The translations under genes and the position numbers were made by a program. A model generated the notes under the pieces. The model made no database searches. It had not been told where the DNA came from and saw only the letters and a list, made by a program, of their open reading frames with translations. Of a DNA stretch of 29,839 bases, positions 23,267-29,838 are shown piece by piece; the stretch's first letter is position 1; each line of letters opens with the position of its first letter. The DNA is from Bacillota bacterium. GTDB lineage: Bacteria; Bacillota; Clostridia; Oscillospirales; Ruminococcaceae. The stretch lies in the NCBI GenBank assembly GCA_023433405.1, contig JAEZCT010000035.1, forward strand, positions 1 through 29,839, in the 5' to 3' direction.

Positions 23267-24150
23267 GTGCAGTGCTAATGTGTGAGGGGTTAGTCAAACA
23301 GTTTGGCAAAATGCGCGCGCTGGACAGCGTGAGTCTTGTGCTGGAGAAAGACAAGATTTACGGCCTGATAGGACGAAACGGCGCGGGCAAGACCACGCTG
23401 CTCGGCATACTTTCGGGTCAAAACCGCGAGGATGACGGTACGGTGACGATTAACGGCGAGCCGGTATGGGAGAACGAGGCGGCACTTGGCAAGCTGTGTT
23501 TTTCCCGCGAGCTATCTTCAAGCACCTCTATGGGGCCCGATACCCGCAAGGTACGCGAGCTTTTGCGGCTTGCGCGCATTTTTTATAGCGAATGGGATGA
23601 GGAATATGCCCAAAAGATCATTAAGGCGTTTGAGCTGGATGTGAAAAAGTCGCTCAATAAGCTCTCGAAGGGAATGCTCTCCATGGTAAGCATCGTCATC
23701 GCCCTTGCTTCCCGCGCGCCCATCACGTTTTTGGATGAGCCGGTGGCGGGTCTTGACGTGATGATGCGCGAGCGCTTTTACCGGCTGCTGCTGGACGACT
23801 ATATGCTGCATCCCCGCACCTTTGTCATCTCCACCCACATCATTGACGAGGCGAGCAATGTGTTTGAGGAGGTTATTATGGTAGACGGGGGGCGTGTGCG
23901 GCTTACCGGCAATACCGAGGAGCTGCGCTCATCCTATGCCTATGTCAGCGGAAGGGCGGATGTGGTGCTGGAAGCGGCAAAGGGTGTTGAGATTGTACAC
24001 CGTGAGGAGCTGGGCAAGCACCTGACCGTCTGTGTGCGGGGCAAAAACCTGAAGGAGCGCTTCGCGGGCTTTGACGTGGATGTTGCGGCCGTAAGCCTGC
24101 AAAAGATCTTTGTGTATCTCAGCGAGGAGTATGAGCGCGAACGCGCGTAG
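23263..24150 (+). CDS. ABC transporter ATP-binding protein
   Basis: A 295-aa ATPase. Walker A is GRNGAGKT (37-44); the signature is LSKGM (134-138), a variant of LSGGQ; Walker B is ITFLDEP (154-160); the switch His192 lies in ISTHIIDE. The 80-residue C-terminal extension is of the type seen in export-type or antibiotic/bacitracin-resistance ATPases. It pairs with the permeases at 24215 and 24965 and is probably repressed by the GntR protein. The substrate is unknown; YtrA-type operons often respond to cell-wall antibiotics. Confidence 0.92.
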   Translation: MSAVLMCEGLVKQFGKMRALDSVSLVLEKDKIYGLIGRNGAGKTTLLGILSGQNREDDGTVTINGEPVWENEAALGKLCFSRELSSSTSMGPDTRKVRELLRLARIFYSEWDEEYAQKIIKAFELDVKKSLNKLSKGMLSMVSIVIALASRAPITFLDEPVAGLDVMMRERFYRLLLDDYMLHPRTFVISTHIIDEASNVFEEVIMVDGGRVRLTGNTEELRSSYAYVSGRADVVLEAAKGVEIVHREELGKHLTVCVRGKNLKERFAGFDVDVAAVSLQKIFVYLSEEYERERA

Positions 24151-24169
24151 CGAGTTATTCGTTGTTTAT

Positions 24170-24196
24170 GGCTTTTGCGCCCTTAGCGCAAAGGCC
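24170..24196 (+). other. Intercistronic hairpin between ABC ATPase and permease
   Basis: GGC-TTTTGCGC pairs with GCGCAAA-GGCC around CCTTA. No U-tract follows, so it may set relative expression by protecting or processing the mRNA rather than stopping transcription. Confidence 0.5.
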
Positions 24197-24214
24197 GGAA
24201 AGGAAGGAACCTGA

Positions 24215-24901
24215 ATGAAGAAAGCAACCTCTGTGCTAAATAAACAGCTGCGGGCGGATGTAAGCGCGCTACTTCGTGACGCGGGTAAGGTGGCGGTGTT
24301 TTTGCCGTTAATTTACATGGTTTATATTTTTGTTCTGCCGTCTACCCAGACATACGATTTTTACTTTTTTCTGCTTGTAATGATTGGTATGCCGGCGGGG
24401 TTTTTAACCATGACCATTACAAGGGTGCTGATTAGCCTGTACAGCTCTTTAACTATGGGGAGCACCCGAAAAGCGTTTTTTCTGTCTAATATCATTATCG
24501 CGCTCCCCATCTATATTTTATACTCTGTTTTGTCCATGCTGTCCATGTCGCTAATGACGCTCCCGTTTTCCCGCGAGCAAGGGATGTATATGCTCTACAT
24601 CACCGGCTCTCCAGCCAGCCTATGCGCGCTTGCCGCCATCAACATACTTACGGTTGGCCTTGGTATAGTTTTTGGCGGACTGATTGTCCGTTTCGGACGC
24701 AAGGTATGGATATTCATACTAATTGCTCTAATGGTGATGGGCGGCGTGGGCGGCGGAATCTTTGCCGTGGTGGGAATTAATTTTAACAACTTTTTTCTTG
24801 ATAACCCGATAACGCTGCTGATATACGGTACTATTCTTGCGGTAAGCGCACTGCTGTATTTTGCGGGGTACCGAACGGTAAAAAACTACTATGTAGGATA
24901 A
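24215..24901 (+). CDS. ABC transporter permease (six-helix)
   Basis: A 228-aa protein with six hydrophobic segments (about 27-43, 50-70, 89-113, 131-156, 163-185 and 200-218). The first cytoplasmic loop carries LTMGSTRKAFFLSN, a motif also seen in the next permease (TMGMTRKGYLRG), suggesting a paralogous pair forming a heterodimer. AAGGAAGGAA precedes the ATG. It follows the ATPase gene after 64 bases with a hairpin between. Confidence 0.8.
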   Translation: MKKATSVLNKQLRADVSALLRDAGKVAVFLPLIYMVYIFVLPSTQTYDFYFFLLVMIGMPAGFLTMTITRVLISLYSSLTMGSTRKAFFLSNIIIALPIYILYSVLSMLSMSLMTLPFSREQGMYMLYITGSPASLCALAAINILTVGLGIVFGGLIVRFGRKVWIFILIALMVMGGVGGGIFAVVGINFNNFFLDNPITLLIYGTILAVSALLYFAGYRTVKNYYVG

Positions 24902-24918
24902 TACCTGTAAACCTAAGC

Positions 24919-24946
24919 TTGTACTTTAGTATAATGCTGGTATAAT
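24919..24946 (+). promoter_or_regulatory. Possible internal promoter before the second permease
   Basis: TTGTAC (24919-24924), 16-base spacer, TATAAT (24941-24946); a second TATAAT sits at 24930-24935. The leader would be only about 12 bases, so the message would be nearly leaderless. Could be fortuitous. Confidence 0.45.
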
Positions 24947-24964
24947 AAAGGATGGTGAACCGTC

Positions 24965-25645
24965 GTGAAACTCAACGCATTTCAGAAGGTAATGGGGATA
25001 AACCGAAGCATTTGGTATGCTATGCTCATTGCACTGGGATCGGAACTTATTTTAGCGGTGCTGCTAACCCTGTTGCTCATAAGAGAGGGCAGCTTTTTTG
25101 CATCGCTTGCCTTCATACTGCCCTCAATGGTGCTGGCCATTAACTTTTGGCTGCACATCCTATTCGGTGTGGCTGTGTACTCCTCCGGGTATCGCTCCGC
25201 GGTAACAATGGGGATGACGCGTAAGGGATACCTGCGCGGGGCATACCTTTTCAACCTTTCATACTCCGGGCTGACTGCCGCGCTCATTCTTGTTTGCTTT
25301 CTGTTATCGCTCCTGTTTCCGCATCCGGCGCAGGCCGGCGACTCCACGGTAACGACGAGCCTGAATTTATTGCTTTTACAAATAGCCCTGTTCGCGCTGT
25401 TTACAGCCCTTAGTATGCTATTTGGTTCAATGCTTATGCGTTTTGGCGTAAAGGCGGTTACTGTAATCTGCCTGCTGTTCACGGTGACCTGCATCGCGTT
25501 CCAGCGCTTGGCGGATTTCTTGGATACCATTGTGTCAATCCGGCAAACCTCCCTGGTGTTACCCATTGCAGCAGGTTGTGTAGCGGTTATCGGCGCCTTG
25601 ACTTTTTGGGGGTATCGCGTCCTTAAAACGCAGCAAATCAACTGA
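24965..25645 (+). CDS. ABC transporter permease, paralogue of the preceding one
   Basis: A 226-aa protein with six hydrophobic segments and the same loop motif (TMGMTRKGYLRGAYLFN, about 79-95). It is the fourth gene of the GntR-ABC operon. It starts with GTG at 24965; AAAGGATGGTG lies upstream. The neighbouring frame on the minus strand is a shadow. With the other permease and the ATPase it probably forms a four-part exporter whose substrate is unknown. Confidence 0.8.
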   Translation: MKLNAFQKVMGINRSIWYAMLIALGSELILAVLLTLLLIREGSFFASLAFILPSMVLAINFWLHILFGVAVYSSGYRSAVTMGMTRKGYLRGAYLFNLSYSGLTAALILVCFLLSLLFPHPAQAGDSTVTTSLNLLLLQIALFALFTALSMLFGSMLMRFGVKAVTVICLLFTVTCIAFQRLADFLDTIVSIRQTSLVLPIAAGCVAVIGALTFWGYRVLKTQQIN

Positions 25646-25833
25646 GTAAATATGGAAAATGGTATAAGCCCGGCGGCTTTCATGCAGGCATAACTGAGGA
25701 GGGGGTTTCTTTGCGGCGCACGCCGCAAGGGAATAAAATGAATAAAGCGAACTGCCGCCAACGCGGCGTTCCCCATCAGACAAAACGAGTGAGCATGTAA
25801 TGAGAATGAGAGAAAGAAAGGACGAATTTGCTC
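25646..25833. other. Intergenic region with palindromic hairpins (possible interspersed repeat)
   Basis: Contains GAGGAGGGGG (25697 on) and the perfect palindrome TTGCGGCG-CA-CGCCGCAA (25711-25728), then a second GC-rich inverted pair (GCCGC-CAAC-GCGGCG, about 25755-25769). Such GC-rich blocks resemble interspersed repeats of related genomes, but I see only one copy here. The short frame MNKANCRQRGVPHQTKRVSM (25738 on) is probably not a gene. Confidence 0.35.
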
Positions 25834-26841
25834 ATGAACGATTCCACGACAGTCAACAGCAGCGCGCCATCCTTGCAGGGTCTTTCCCGGGTAGCGGCCC
25901 GGGTGGGAGTGGCTATCATCGTTTGGGTACTTATCCGTATCGCGTGTGAGTTTCTTACAATCCCGATTGCATCCTATCTAAAAGCGGTCGGCTCCACCAA
26001 CGACACCATACAGGTTGTATCTCTGGCTGTTTCTGCGGCTGGGGCGTACCTTATCGGCACACCGGTGGCTTTATGGATTCTTGGGGTGTTCCAAAACAGG
26101 GGACTGCGCGGGATGTTTCAAAAGAGCAGCCTTCCCGCCCGTGAGCTTCTTGCCGCGATACCAATGGCGTACACCGTCACCATTACCCTCAACCTGATTG
26201 CCACAGTCATCCTGACGTTAGCCCATGGTTCTGTCAATGAGGTGCTTGAGCAAAACCCGTTTTTGAACCTTGCCACAAGCAATCTGGCAGTGGCGCTAAA
26301 CTATCTGTGGATGGTAATTGCCGCTCCTGTTTTTGAAGAGCTTTTATTTCGCGGCGGTGTACTAACGGCGCTTAAGCCCTATGGCAACTGGTTTGCCGTC
26401 ATCGTATCCGCGCTGCTGTTCGGGCTTTCCCATGTAAATATCTCGCAAATGCTTTACGCAACCGCGCTGGGTGTTGTACTGGGAATGGTTCGGGTCAAAT
26501 CCGGCTCTGTCGCCCCGGGAATCATCATGCATCTTTGCATTAACTTTCTTGGCATTACGGTTGCCACCTTATACTCACTGGAGATTATGGCTCTCTTAGT
26601 TCCGGTGGTGGCTCTTGTTCTTACCGCGCTTATTTCGGGTATAGTGCTGTTAATTGTAAGCATTATGCGGCGCAGGGATCGTTTCCAGCTTGAAAATAAC
26701 GCCCCGGAGCTGAGCAAAAAGGAAAAGCTGGGTGGTCTTTTGCGCAGTCCGTTGTTTGTGGTTATGTTTTTACTCACCCTGTCGATTGGTATCGCAATAA
26801 ACATTCCCGGAATTATGCGGCTTTTTACCACGGGGGCCTAA
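25834..26841 (+). CDS. CPBP-family intramembrane protease
   Basis: A 335-aa polytopic protein. Catalytic motifs are FEELLFRGGV (Glu168, Glu169, Arg173), FGLSHVNISQ (His200) and HLCINFLG (His233, Asn237). About eight hydrophobic segments; residues 250-280 and the last helix extend beyond the CPBP core. The ATG at 25834 has AAGGA 11 bases upstream; an in-frame TTG at 25828 is possible. Its stop codon TAA (26839-26841) is the first three bases of a MITE, so the natural C-terminus may have been changed by the insertion. Target unknown. Confidence 0.88.
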   Translation: MNDSTTVNSSAPSLQGLSRVAARVGVAIIVWVLIRIACEFLTIPIASYLKAVGSTNDTIQVVSLAVSAAGAYLIGTPVALWILGVFQNRGLRGMFQKSSLPARELLAAIPMAYTVTITLNLIATVILTLAHGSVNEVLEQNPFLNLATSNLAVALNYLWMVIAAPVFEELLFRGGVLTALKPYGNWFAVIVSALLFGLSHVNISQMLYATALGVVLGMVRVKSGSVAPGIIMHLCINFLGITVATLYSLEIMALLVPVVALVLTALISGIVLLIVSIMRRRDRFQLENNAPELSKKEKLGGLLRSPLFVVMFLLTLSIGIAINIPGIMRLFTTGA

Positions 26842-26952
26842 TACGAACTCCCCTCAAAAAGTGTAGGCGTTAAGCCGTAAACCCGCGCGAAAACCCAAAA
26901 GCTAAGGCTTTTCTCTTGATTTTTATACTCTTTCGTATGAGATATTAGGATA
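26839..26952. repeat. Diverged MITE-like element overlapping a stop codon
   Basis: The left end TAATACGAACTCCCCTCAAA and the right end ATACTCTTTCGTATGAGATA follow the family pattern, and the inner arm GCGAAAACCC/GCTTTTCTC is degenerate. The first TAA ends the CPBP gene. No gene follows until 27082 on the other strand. Confidence 0.65.
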
Positions 26953-26971
26953 AGGCGCTAAACAAGCGTAT

Positions 26972-27023
26972 AAAGAAAAAAGAACAAGCCGCCGAATGCA
27001 GTGGTGCGCATTCGGCGGCTTGT
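26972..27023 (-). terminator. Terminator of the sigma-like gene
   Basis: A perfect 16-bp stem (26984-26999 with 27008-27023, 8-base loop) is followed on the minus strand by TTCTTTTTTCTTT. It lies about 60 bases past the stop at 27082. Confidence 0.9.
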
Positions 27024-27081
27024 TGCAGGCTTCTATTCTTTCACCCAAGGCGTTATTCGCAGTTTTAAGCGGCGGCTTAAA

Positions 27082-27408
27082 TTATTGCTTATTTTCGCAC
27101 CGTTTTTCGAGCGTTTTTAGTACGCGCTTTTGTATCCGCCGCTTGGCGGCTGAAATATGGCGGGATACCGTGGAACGGTTTAGCCGGTATCGCAACGCAA
27201 GCTGAGGAATATTTACGCCGCCCAGGTAATACAGGGTAAGCATCTCGCGCTGGCGGTCGGTTAAATCCTCTATCAGTACGCGCTGGGTTTCGTCTTTAAG
27301 CAGCCGTCGGCTGACGCCGTTACTCTCGCCGCACTCCCTGCGGTAGGCGCAATGAGAGATTTCGTTTGCGAAGCTGTGGTTGTAATCCACCAAAAAACTG
27401 CCCTTCAT
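27082..27408 (-). CDS. Sigma-70 region 4-type transcription factor
   Basis: A 108-aa protein. Residues 49-92 form a sigma region 4 helix-turn-helix (LTDRQREMLTLYYLGGVNIP then QLALRYRLNRSTVSRHISAAKR). No region 2 is present, so it cannot by itself be a complete sigma factor; it may contact polymerase or DNA as an accessory protein. Residues 1-48 (VDYNHSFANEISHCAYRREC and SRRLLKDE) are typical of short clostridial proteins of this group that I recognise by pattern only. AAAGGCGG precedes the ATG. It is the second gene after the 74-aa gene, and both are behind an SOS-box-like operator. Confidence 0.75.
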   Translation of the reverse strand: MKGSFLVDYNHSFANEISHCAYRRECGESNGVSRRLLKDETQRVLIEDLTDRQREMLTLYYLGGVNIPQLALRYRLNRSTVSRHISAAKRRIQKRVLKTLEKRCENKQ

Positions 27409-27460
27409 CGTTTAGGCCGCCTTTCCTGCAAGATTTGATTTTACGACACCCGCGGCAGCT

Positions 27461-27685
27461 TCAGCTGCTTTGCATGCGGCTTTTTCGGTAGTAATCAATT
27501 AAGTAGCCGCCGGTTTTTTTAAGAGAGCCATGCTCTTCATAAAGCGTTGCTATGCGCTGTTCCAGTGTGCGCAGTTCACTGGTTGGCGCCGTTCTACGCT
27601 GTGCCGTAAGCTGGCGAATGCGCGCGTTGATGCGCTTGCTTTGCAATAAATATTCTTCGCCAAGCTGCTGTAGTGTCTGCGTCAT
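27461..27685 (-). CDS. Small coiled-coil protein, co-transcribed with the sigma-like gene
   Basis: A 74-aa, charged, helix-rich protein: LQQLGEEYLLQSKRINARI, then RQLTAQRR, then a helix around ELRTLEQRIATLYEEHGSL and GGYLIDYYRKS. The spacing of leucines suggests a two-helix coiled coil. AAGGAAGGG lies upstream of the ATG at 27685. It is followed after 52 bases by the sigma-like gene. Function unknown; the fixed pairing of such a small protein with a region-4 protein suggests they act together. Confidence 0.65.
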   Translation of the reverse strand: MTQTLQQLGEEYLLQSKRINARIRQLTAQRRTAPTSELRTLEQRIATLYEEHGSLKKTGGYLIDYYRKSRMQSS

Positions 27686-27750
27686 GGCAATTTGCCCTTC
27701 CTTTCCGGCACATAATGCGCCGCAATATGATTGGTTGAGTGGAGGATTAA

Positions 27751-27768
27751 AAAGAACATATGTTCTTT
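27751..27768 (-). promoter_or_regulatory. SOS-box-like operator (perfect 18-bp palindrome)
   Basis: AAAGAACATATGTTCTTT is a perfect palindrome whose core GAAC-N4-GTTC is the Firmicutes LexA (DinR) box. It covers about +2 to +19 of the transcript from the promoter at 27776-27804, an ideal repression position. The neighbouring XRE protein could also be its ligand. Confidence 0.7.
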
Positions 27769-27775
27769 ATTAATT

Positions 27776-27804
27776 AGCGTATCATACTACGCTGCACTTG
27801 TCAA
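27776..27804 (-). promoter_or_regulatory. Promoter of the coiled-coil/sigma-like pair
   Basis: On the minus strand, TTGACA (27799-27804), 17-base spacer and TACGCT (27776-27781) with an extended TGA. Confidence 0.75.
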
Positions 27805-27870
27805 CAAAGAAAACGAATTGTTTGTTCGCGCTCATTTTACTATAATTCACTAAAATTTAGCCGGATATTC

Positions 27871-27899
27871 TTGCAAAATCAAACAAGCTGTGGTATAGT
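27871..27899 (+). promoter_or_regulatory. Promoter of the XRE regulator
   Basis: TTGCAA (27871-27876), 17-base spacer, TATAGT (27894-27899); GAGGTG ribosome site follows directly. Confidence 0.75.
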
Positions 27900-27919
27900 G
27901 TTCTTGAGGTGAAGAAAGT

Positions 27920-28285
27920 ATGTTCACTAAAAAACTGCGGCTGCTTCGGCTGGAAAAAGGCTACACTCAGGCCCAATTAGGAAAGCGGCTGGGAATTTGC
28001 GCGAGCGCGGTTGGAATGTACGAGCAGGGGAGGCGGGAGCCGGATCGCGAGATGCTCCTGCGCATCTGCGCGGTGTTTTCGGTGAGCGCCGATTATCTTC
28101 TGGACGAAAAAGCGCCGCGGAGTGGAAAGGATTCGCTGGATTTGGAGGAAATGATCAGCGACATAAACGAAGTGCTGCTATCCCAGAAAATGCTTGTCTT
28201 TCGGGGCCGGCCGGTGGATAAAACGGAGGTTAGGCACATCCTCGCCGCTATGAGCGCGGGCGCCCGCCGTTCCGGTTCGCTGTAA
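27920..28285 (+). CDS. XRE-family transcriptional regulator
   Basis: A 121-aa protein. The N-terminal HTH (about 5-60) reads LRLLRLEKGYTQAQLGKRLG, ASAVGMYEQGRREPDREML and FSVSADYLLDEK, a canonical SinR/C1-type domain. The remaining 60 residues are helical and charged (DLEEMISDINEVLLSQ; VDKTEVRHILAAM), probably for dimerisation. GAGGTG lies before the ATG. It is divergent from the coiled-coil/sigma-like pair and may control it, in addition to or instead of LexA. A strong terminator follows. Confidence 0.88.
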   Translation: MFTKKLRLLRLEKGYTQAQLGKRLGICASAVGMYEQGRREPDREMLLRICAVFSVSADYLLDEKAPRSGKDSLDLEEMISDINEVLLSQKMLVFRGRPVDKTEVRHILAAMSAGARRSGSL

Positions 28286-28425
28286 ACCCATGCATGATAG
28301 GGCATTTTGAGAGCGCAGCGACAAAGAGCAAAAATAAAAACACACGATCCGAGCCAAGCGGTGATATAATCAATCATATTCGTGTTAAAACGGGATTTGC
28401 ATTGTGCGCCAAAGACAAAAAAATT

Positions 28426-28456
28426 CCCGCAAGCCGCATGGCTGCGGGGGTTTTTT
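28426..28456 (+). terminator. Terminator of the XRE regulator
   Basis: CCCGCA-GCC pairs with GGC-TGCGGG, and TTTTTT follows (28451-28456). Confidence 0.85.
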
Positions 28457-28472
28457 GGTTGCGGAGGCAGGA
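28455..28472 (-). repeat. 18-bp copy of the tRNA-fMet 3' end (candidate attachment site)
   Basis: TTGGTTGCGGAGGCAGGA is identical to 29523-29540, the 3' end of the tRNA-fMet gene with its CCA, in the same orientation. Integrases often insert at tRNA 3' ends and leave such a direct repeat at the far side. Sequence identity stops right after these 18 bases. Confidence 0.7.
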
Positions 28473-28518
28473 AGCCGTTAGTATGTGCGGCTATTTGTTT
28501 TGCTACGGGATAGCCTAT

Positions 28519-28563
28519 AAAACGAAGGAACCGGAGGTTTCGAGCCTTCGGTTCCTTCGTTTT
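28519..28563 (-). terminator. Terminator overlapping the hicB stop codon
   Basis: A very strong stem pairs AAAACGAAGGAACCG (28519-28533) with CGGTTCCTTCGTTTT (28549-28563), and more pairs form inside (AGG/CCT). The hicB TAA (28562-28564) is part of the stem. TTTT follows on the minus strand. Confidence 0.8.
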
Positions 28564-28960
28564 AACGTTCAGTAATTTGAAGTTCTTGTTTTAATGCCGA
28601 TTGCAGCACCGCAGAAACGTTCAAGCCCGCTCGATCGGCTTCCGCATTAAGCCATGACGGAAGCGAAACATTGCGCCGAACCGTGCGGATGTCGTTTTTA
28701 CGCCGGTAGTCCGTAAAGTCTACATCAACAAGTGTTATCACGTCGGTTTCGTTTACTTTATTAACATCAGCCAAAGCTGACGGTATGGGGAAAGCTTCAT
28801 GTTCGTCCTCCATATCAATGCCCATAAGACCGATTGCATCGCGCGCCATTTCCATAGCGTCCGCATAGTCGGCACCCTGCGTGTTAATGCTAAAGTCTGG
28901 CACGAAAACAATGATGTGATTTTGCCCCTTACTCATAACAATGGGATATGCCGCTTTCAT
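28562..28960 (-). CDS. hicB: HicB-family antitoxin
   Basis: A 132-aa protein. The N-terminal HicB-like domain (about 3-65) reads YPIVMSKGQNHIIVFVPDFS, then TQGADYADAMEMARDAIGL, the usual substrate-mimic fold. The C-terminal part (about 93-130) reads RRNVSLPSWLNAEADRAGLN and VSAVLQSALK, a ribbon-helix-helix DNA-binding region. HicB neutralises the HicA mRNA interferase and represses the operon. The ATG at 28960 has GGAGG eight bases upstream and overlaps the hicA remnant stop (ATGA). Because HicA is decayed here, this antitoxin may be an orphan that still binds its operator. Confidence 0.88.
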   Translation of the reverse strand: MKAAYPIVMSKGQNHIIVFVPDFSINTQGADYADAMEMARDAIGLMGIDMEDEHEAFPIPSALADVNKVNETDVITLVDVDFTDYRRKNDIRTVRRNVSLPSWLNAEADRAGLNVSAVLQSALKQELQITER

Positions 28961-29082
28961 TGTAGATACCTCCAAATAATAATATATACCAATCCCTTAA
29001 CATAAATATCATGGTTTGCGCCGTGCCTTTTAAAAGTCCACCCGTTGCGCTCAAGCATCGCTATTAAGTCCCTTGTTTTTAT
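28957..29082 (-). pseudogene. hicA: Decayed HicA toxin gene
   Basis: The minus strand reads KTRDLIAMLERNGWTFKRHG followed by ANHDIYVKG, the N-terminal half of a HicA mRNA interferase including the His expected of the active site. The codon in the start position is ATA, seven bases after GGAGG, where ATG is expected. After VKG the sequence becomes VYIIIWRYLQ and stops, losing the C-terminal PRH segment. Total 41 codons versus about 60-80 for the family. So the toxin has lost both start codon and C-terminal half, leaving HicB alone. A downstream ATG could give only a 33-residue fragment. Confidence 0.8.
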
Positions 29083-29104
29083 TTTATGTCCTCCCAACAC
29101 TTAT

Positions 29105-29132
29105 ATTATACACATCTAATGTGTATTTACAA
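29105..29132 (-). promoter_or_regulatory. hicAB promoter with embedded operator palindrome
   Basis: On the minus strand, TTGTAA (29127-29132), 16-base spacer, TATAAT (29105-29110). The spacer is a perfect inverted repeat ATACACAT-CTA-ATGTGTAT (29108-29126) overlapping both promoter boxes, as expected of a HicB autorepression site. Confidence 0.8.
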
Positions 29133-29159
29133 ATGATTTATACACGTTTTTTGCGCAAT

Positions 29160-29195
29160 AAAAAAAGCCCCCGCGCCGTGATTTGCGTGGGAGCT
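29160..29195 (-). terminator. Terminator between the hicAB promoter and the interrupted fragment
   Basis: AGC-CCCGC (29166-29174) pairs with GCGTGGGAGCT (29185-29195); the minus strand continues TTTTTTTATT. It would end transcription arriving from the tRNA side, before the hicAB promoter. Confidence 0.65.
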
Positions 29196-29223
29196 AAAAA
29201 TATAGTATTGATTTAAATAGGCT

Positions 29224-29308
29224 TTATACTCCCGTTTCTGGGATAGCCGGAACCTCTGCCGTAGTGTTTACAGGCGTGCCGAAGTCGGCGTGGAATGGCT
29301 GAATAGCC
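29224..29308 (-). other. Possible C-terminal gene fragment cut by a MITE
   Basis: The minus strand reads KAIQPFHADFGTPVNTTAEV, then PAIPETGV and a stop at 29224-29226, just before a terminator. It is open up to the MITE at 29309, which would have cut off the upstream part. No family is recognised, and the plus strand also has open frames, so this is only a suggestion. Confidence 0.3.
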
Positions 29309-29414
29309 TTATACTATTATCCGATTAAAAAGTGTATAAAAATCAAGTCAAAATCTTTAATTTATCGATTTTGACGCGGATTTTTATCAACACTTTTATC
29401 GGAGAATAGTATTA
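29309..29414. repeat. Palindromic MITE-like element, complete copy
   Basis: A 106-bp copy in the opposite orientation to 18207-18312; in reverse complement the first 48 bases are identical and the remainder differs at only a few positions. Ends: TTATACTATTATCCGATTAA and ATCGGAGAATAGTATTA. It lies inside the tRNA-linked island remnant. Confidence 0.9.
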
Positions 29415-29469
29415 AATACAGCGTGGATGAACGCAATACAATTGAGCTTCTCGTTTCTCGCATAGACGT

Positions 29470-29518
29470 AACTAAGACCGAAGTAAACGTAAAATCAACG
29501 CTTTCTTCGGTCTTAGTT
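29470..29518. repeat. 14-bp inverted repeat next to the tRNA 3' end
   Basis: AACTAAGACCGAAG (29470-29483) pairs perfectly with CTTCGGTCTTAGTT (29505-29518) around a 21-base loop. It lies 5 bases from the tRNA-fMet CCA end. Neither strand has a U-tract after the stem, so it is not a clear terminator. Confidence 0.65.
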
Positions 29519-29523
29519 GAAAT

Positions 29524-29600
<77 letters not shown>

Positions 29601-29669
29601 ATATATTATATGTGGCACTTTGCAGCCTCAGAACCGTTTGTAATCATCTGTTGTTCAGAGTGCCTTATT

Positions 29670-29698
29670 ATAATATCACGGCGGCAGTTTTATGTCAA
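29670..29698 (-). promoter_or_regulatory. tRNA-fMet promoter
   Basis: On the minus strand, a perfect TTGACA (29693-29698), 17-base spacer and TATTAT (29670-29675) with an extended TGA, about 60 bases before the tRNA. Confidence 0.85.
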
Positions 29699-29727
29699 GC
29701 CATATTTTTAAAAAATGCACGTGAGTT

Positions 29728-29838
29728 TCACAAACTCCTAAGCAATTCCAACAAAGCATGTTCGCTGACCAAGCACCTTAGGAGGTTAGACTTGATACTT
29801 CGCTTTTTAGGTTGCAAGGCCATATAGTTACGGTGAAT
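29728..29838 (-). other. Open frame at the right edge, possible partial gene end
   Basis: The minus strand is open from the right edge to a stop at 29728-29730 and reads NYMALQPKKRSIKSNLLRC, then LVSEHALLELLRSL. It could be the C-terminus of a gene outside the window; a CTCCTAAG/CTTAGGAG inverted pair (about 29734-29786) lies in the same DNA and may be structural instead. No family recognised. Confidence 0.25.

Larger units (their letters stand above)
28286..28561. other. Gap between XRE and HicB genes
   Basis: Holds the XRE terminator, the tRNA-derived repeat and the HicB terminator. A TATAAT lies at about 28366 on the plus strand, but no gene follows it. Open frames here look non-coding. 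Confidence 0.45.

Noticed and set aside
25738..25800. Short frame MNKANCRQRGVPHQTKRVSM as a peptide gene
   Set aside because: No spaced ribosome site and it lies in a GC-rich palindromic block that looks like a repeat.
27828..27850. Second SOS box near 27815-27830 (GAATTGTTTGTTC on the minus strand)
   Set aside because: Half-site spacing and sequence do not fit GAAC-N4-GTTC.
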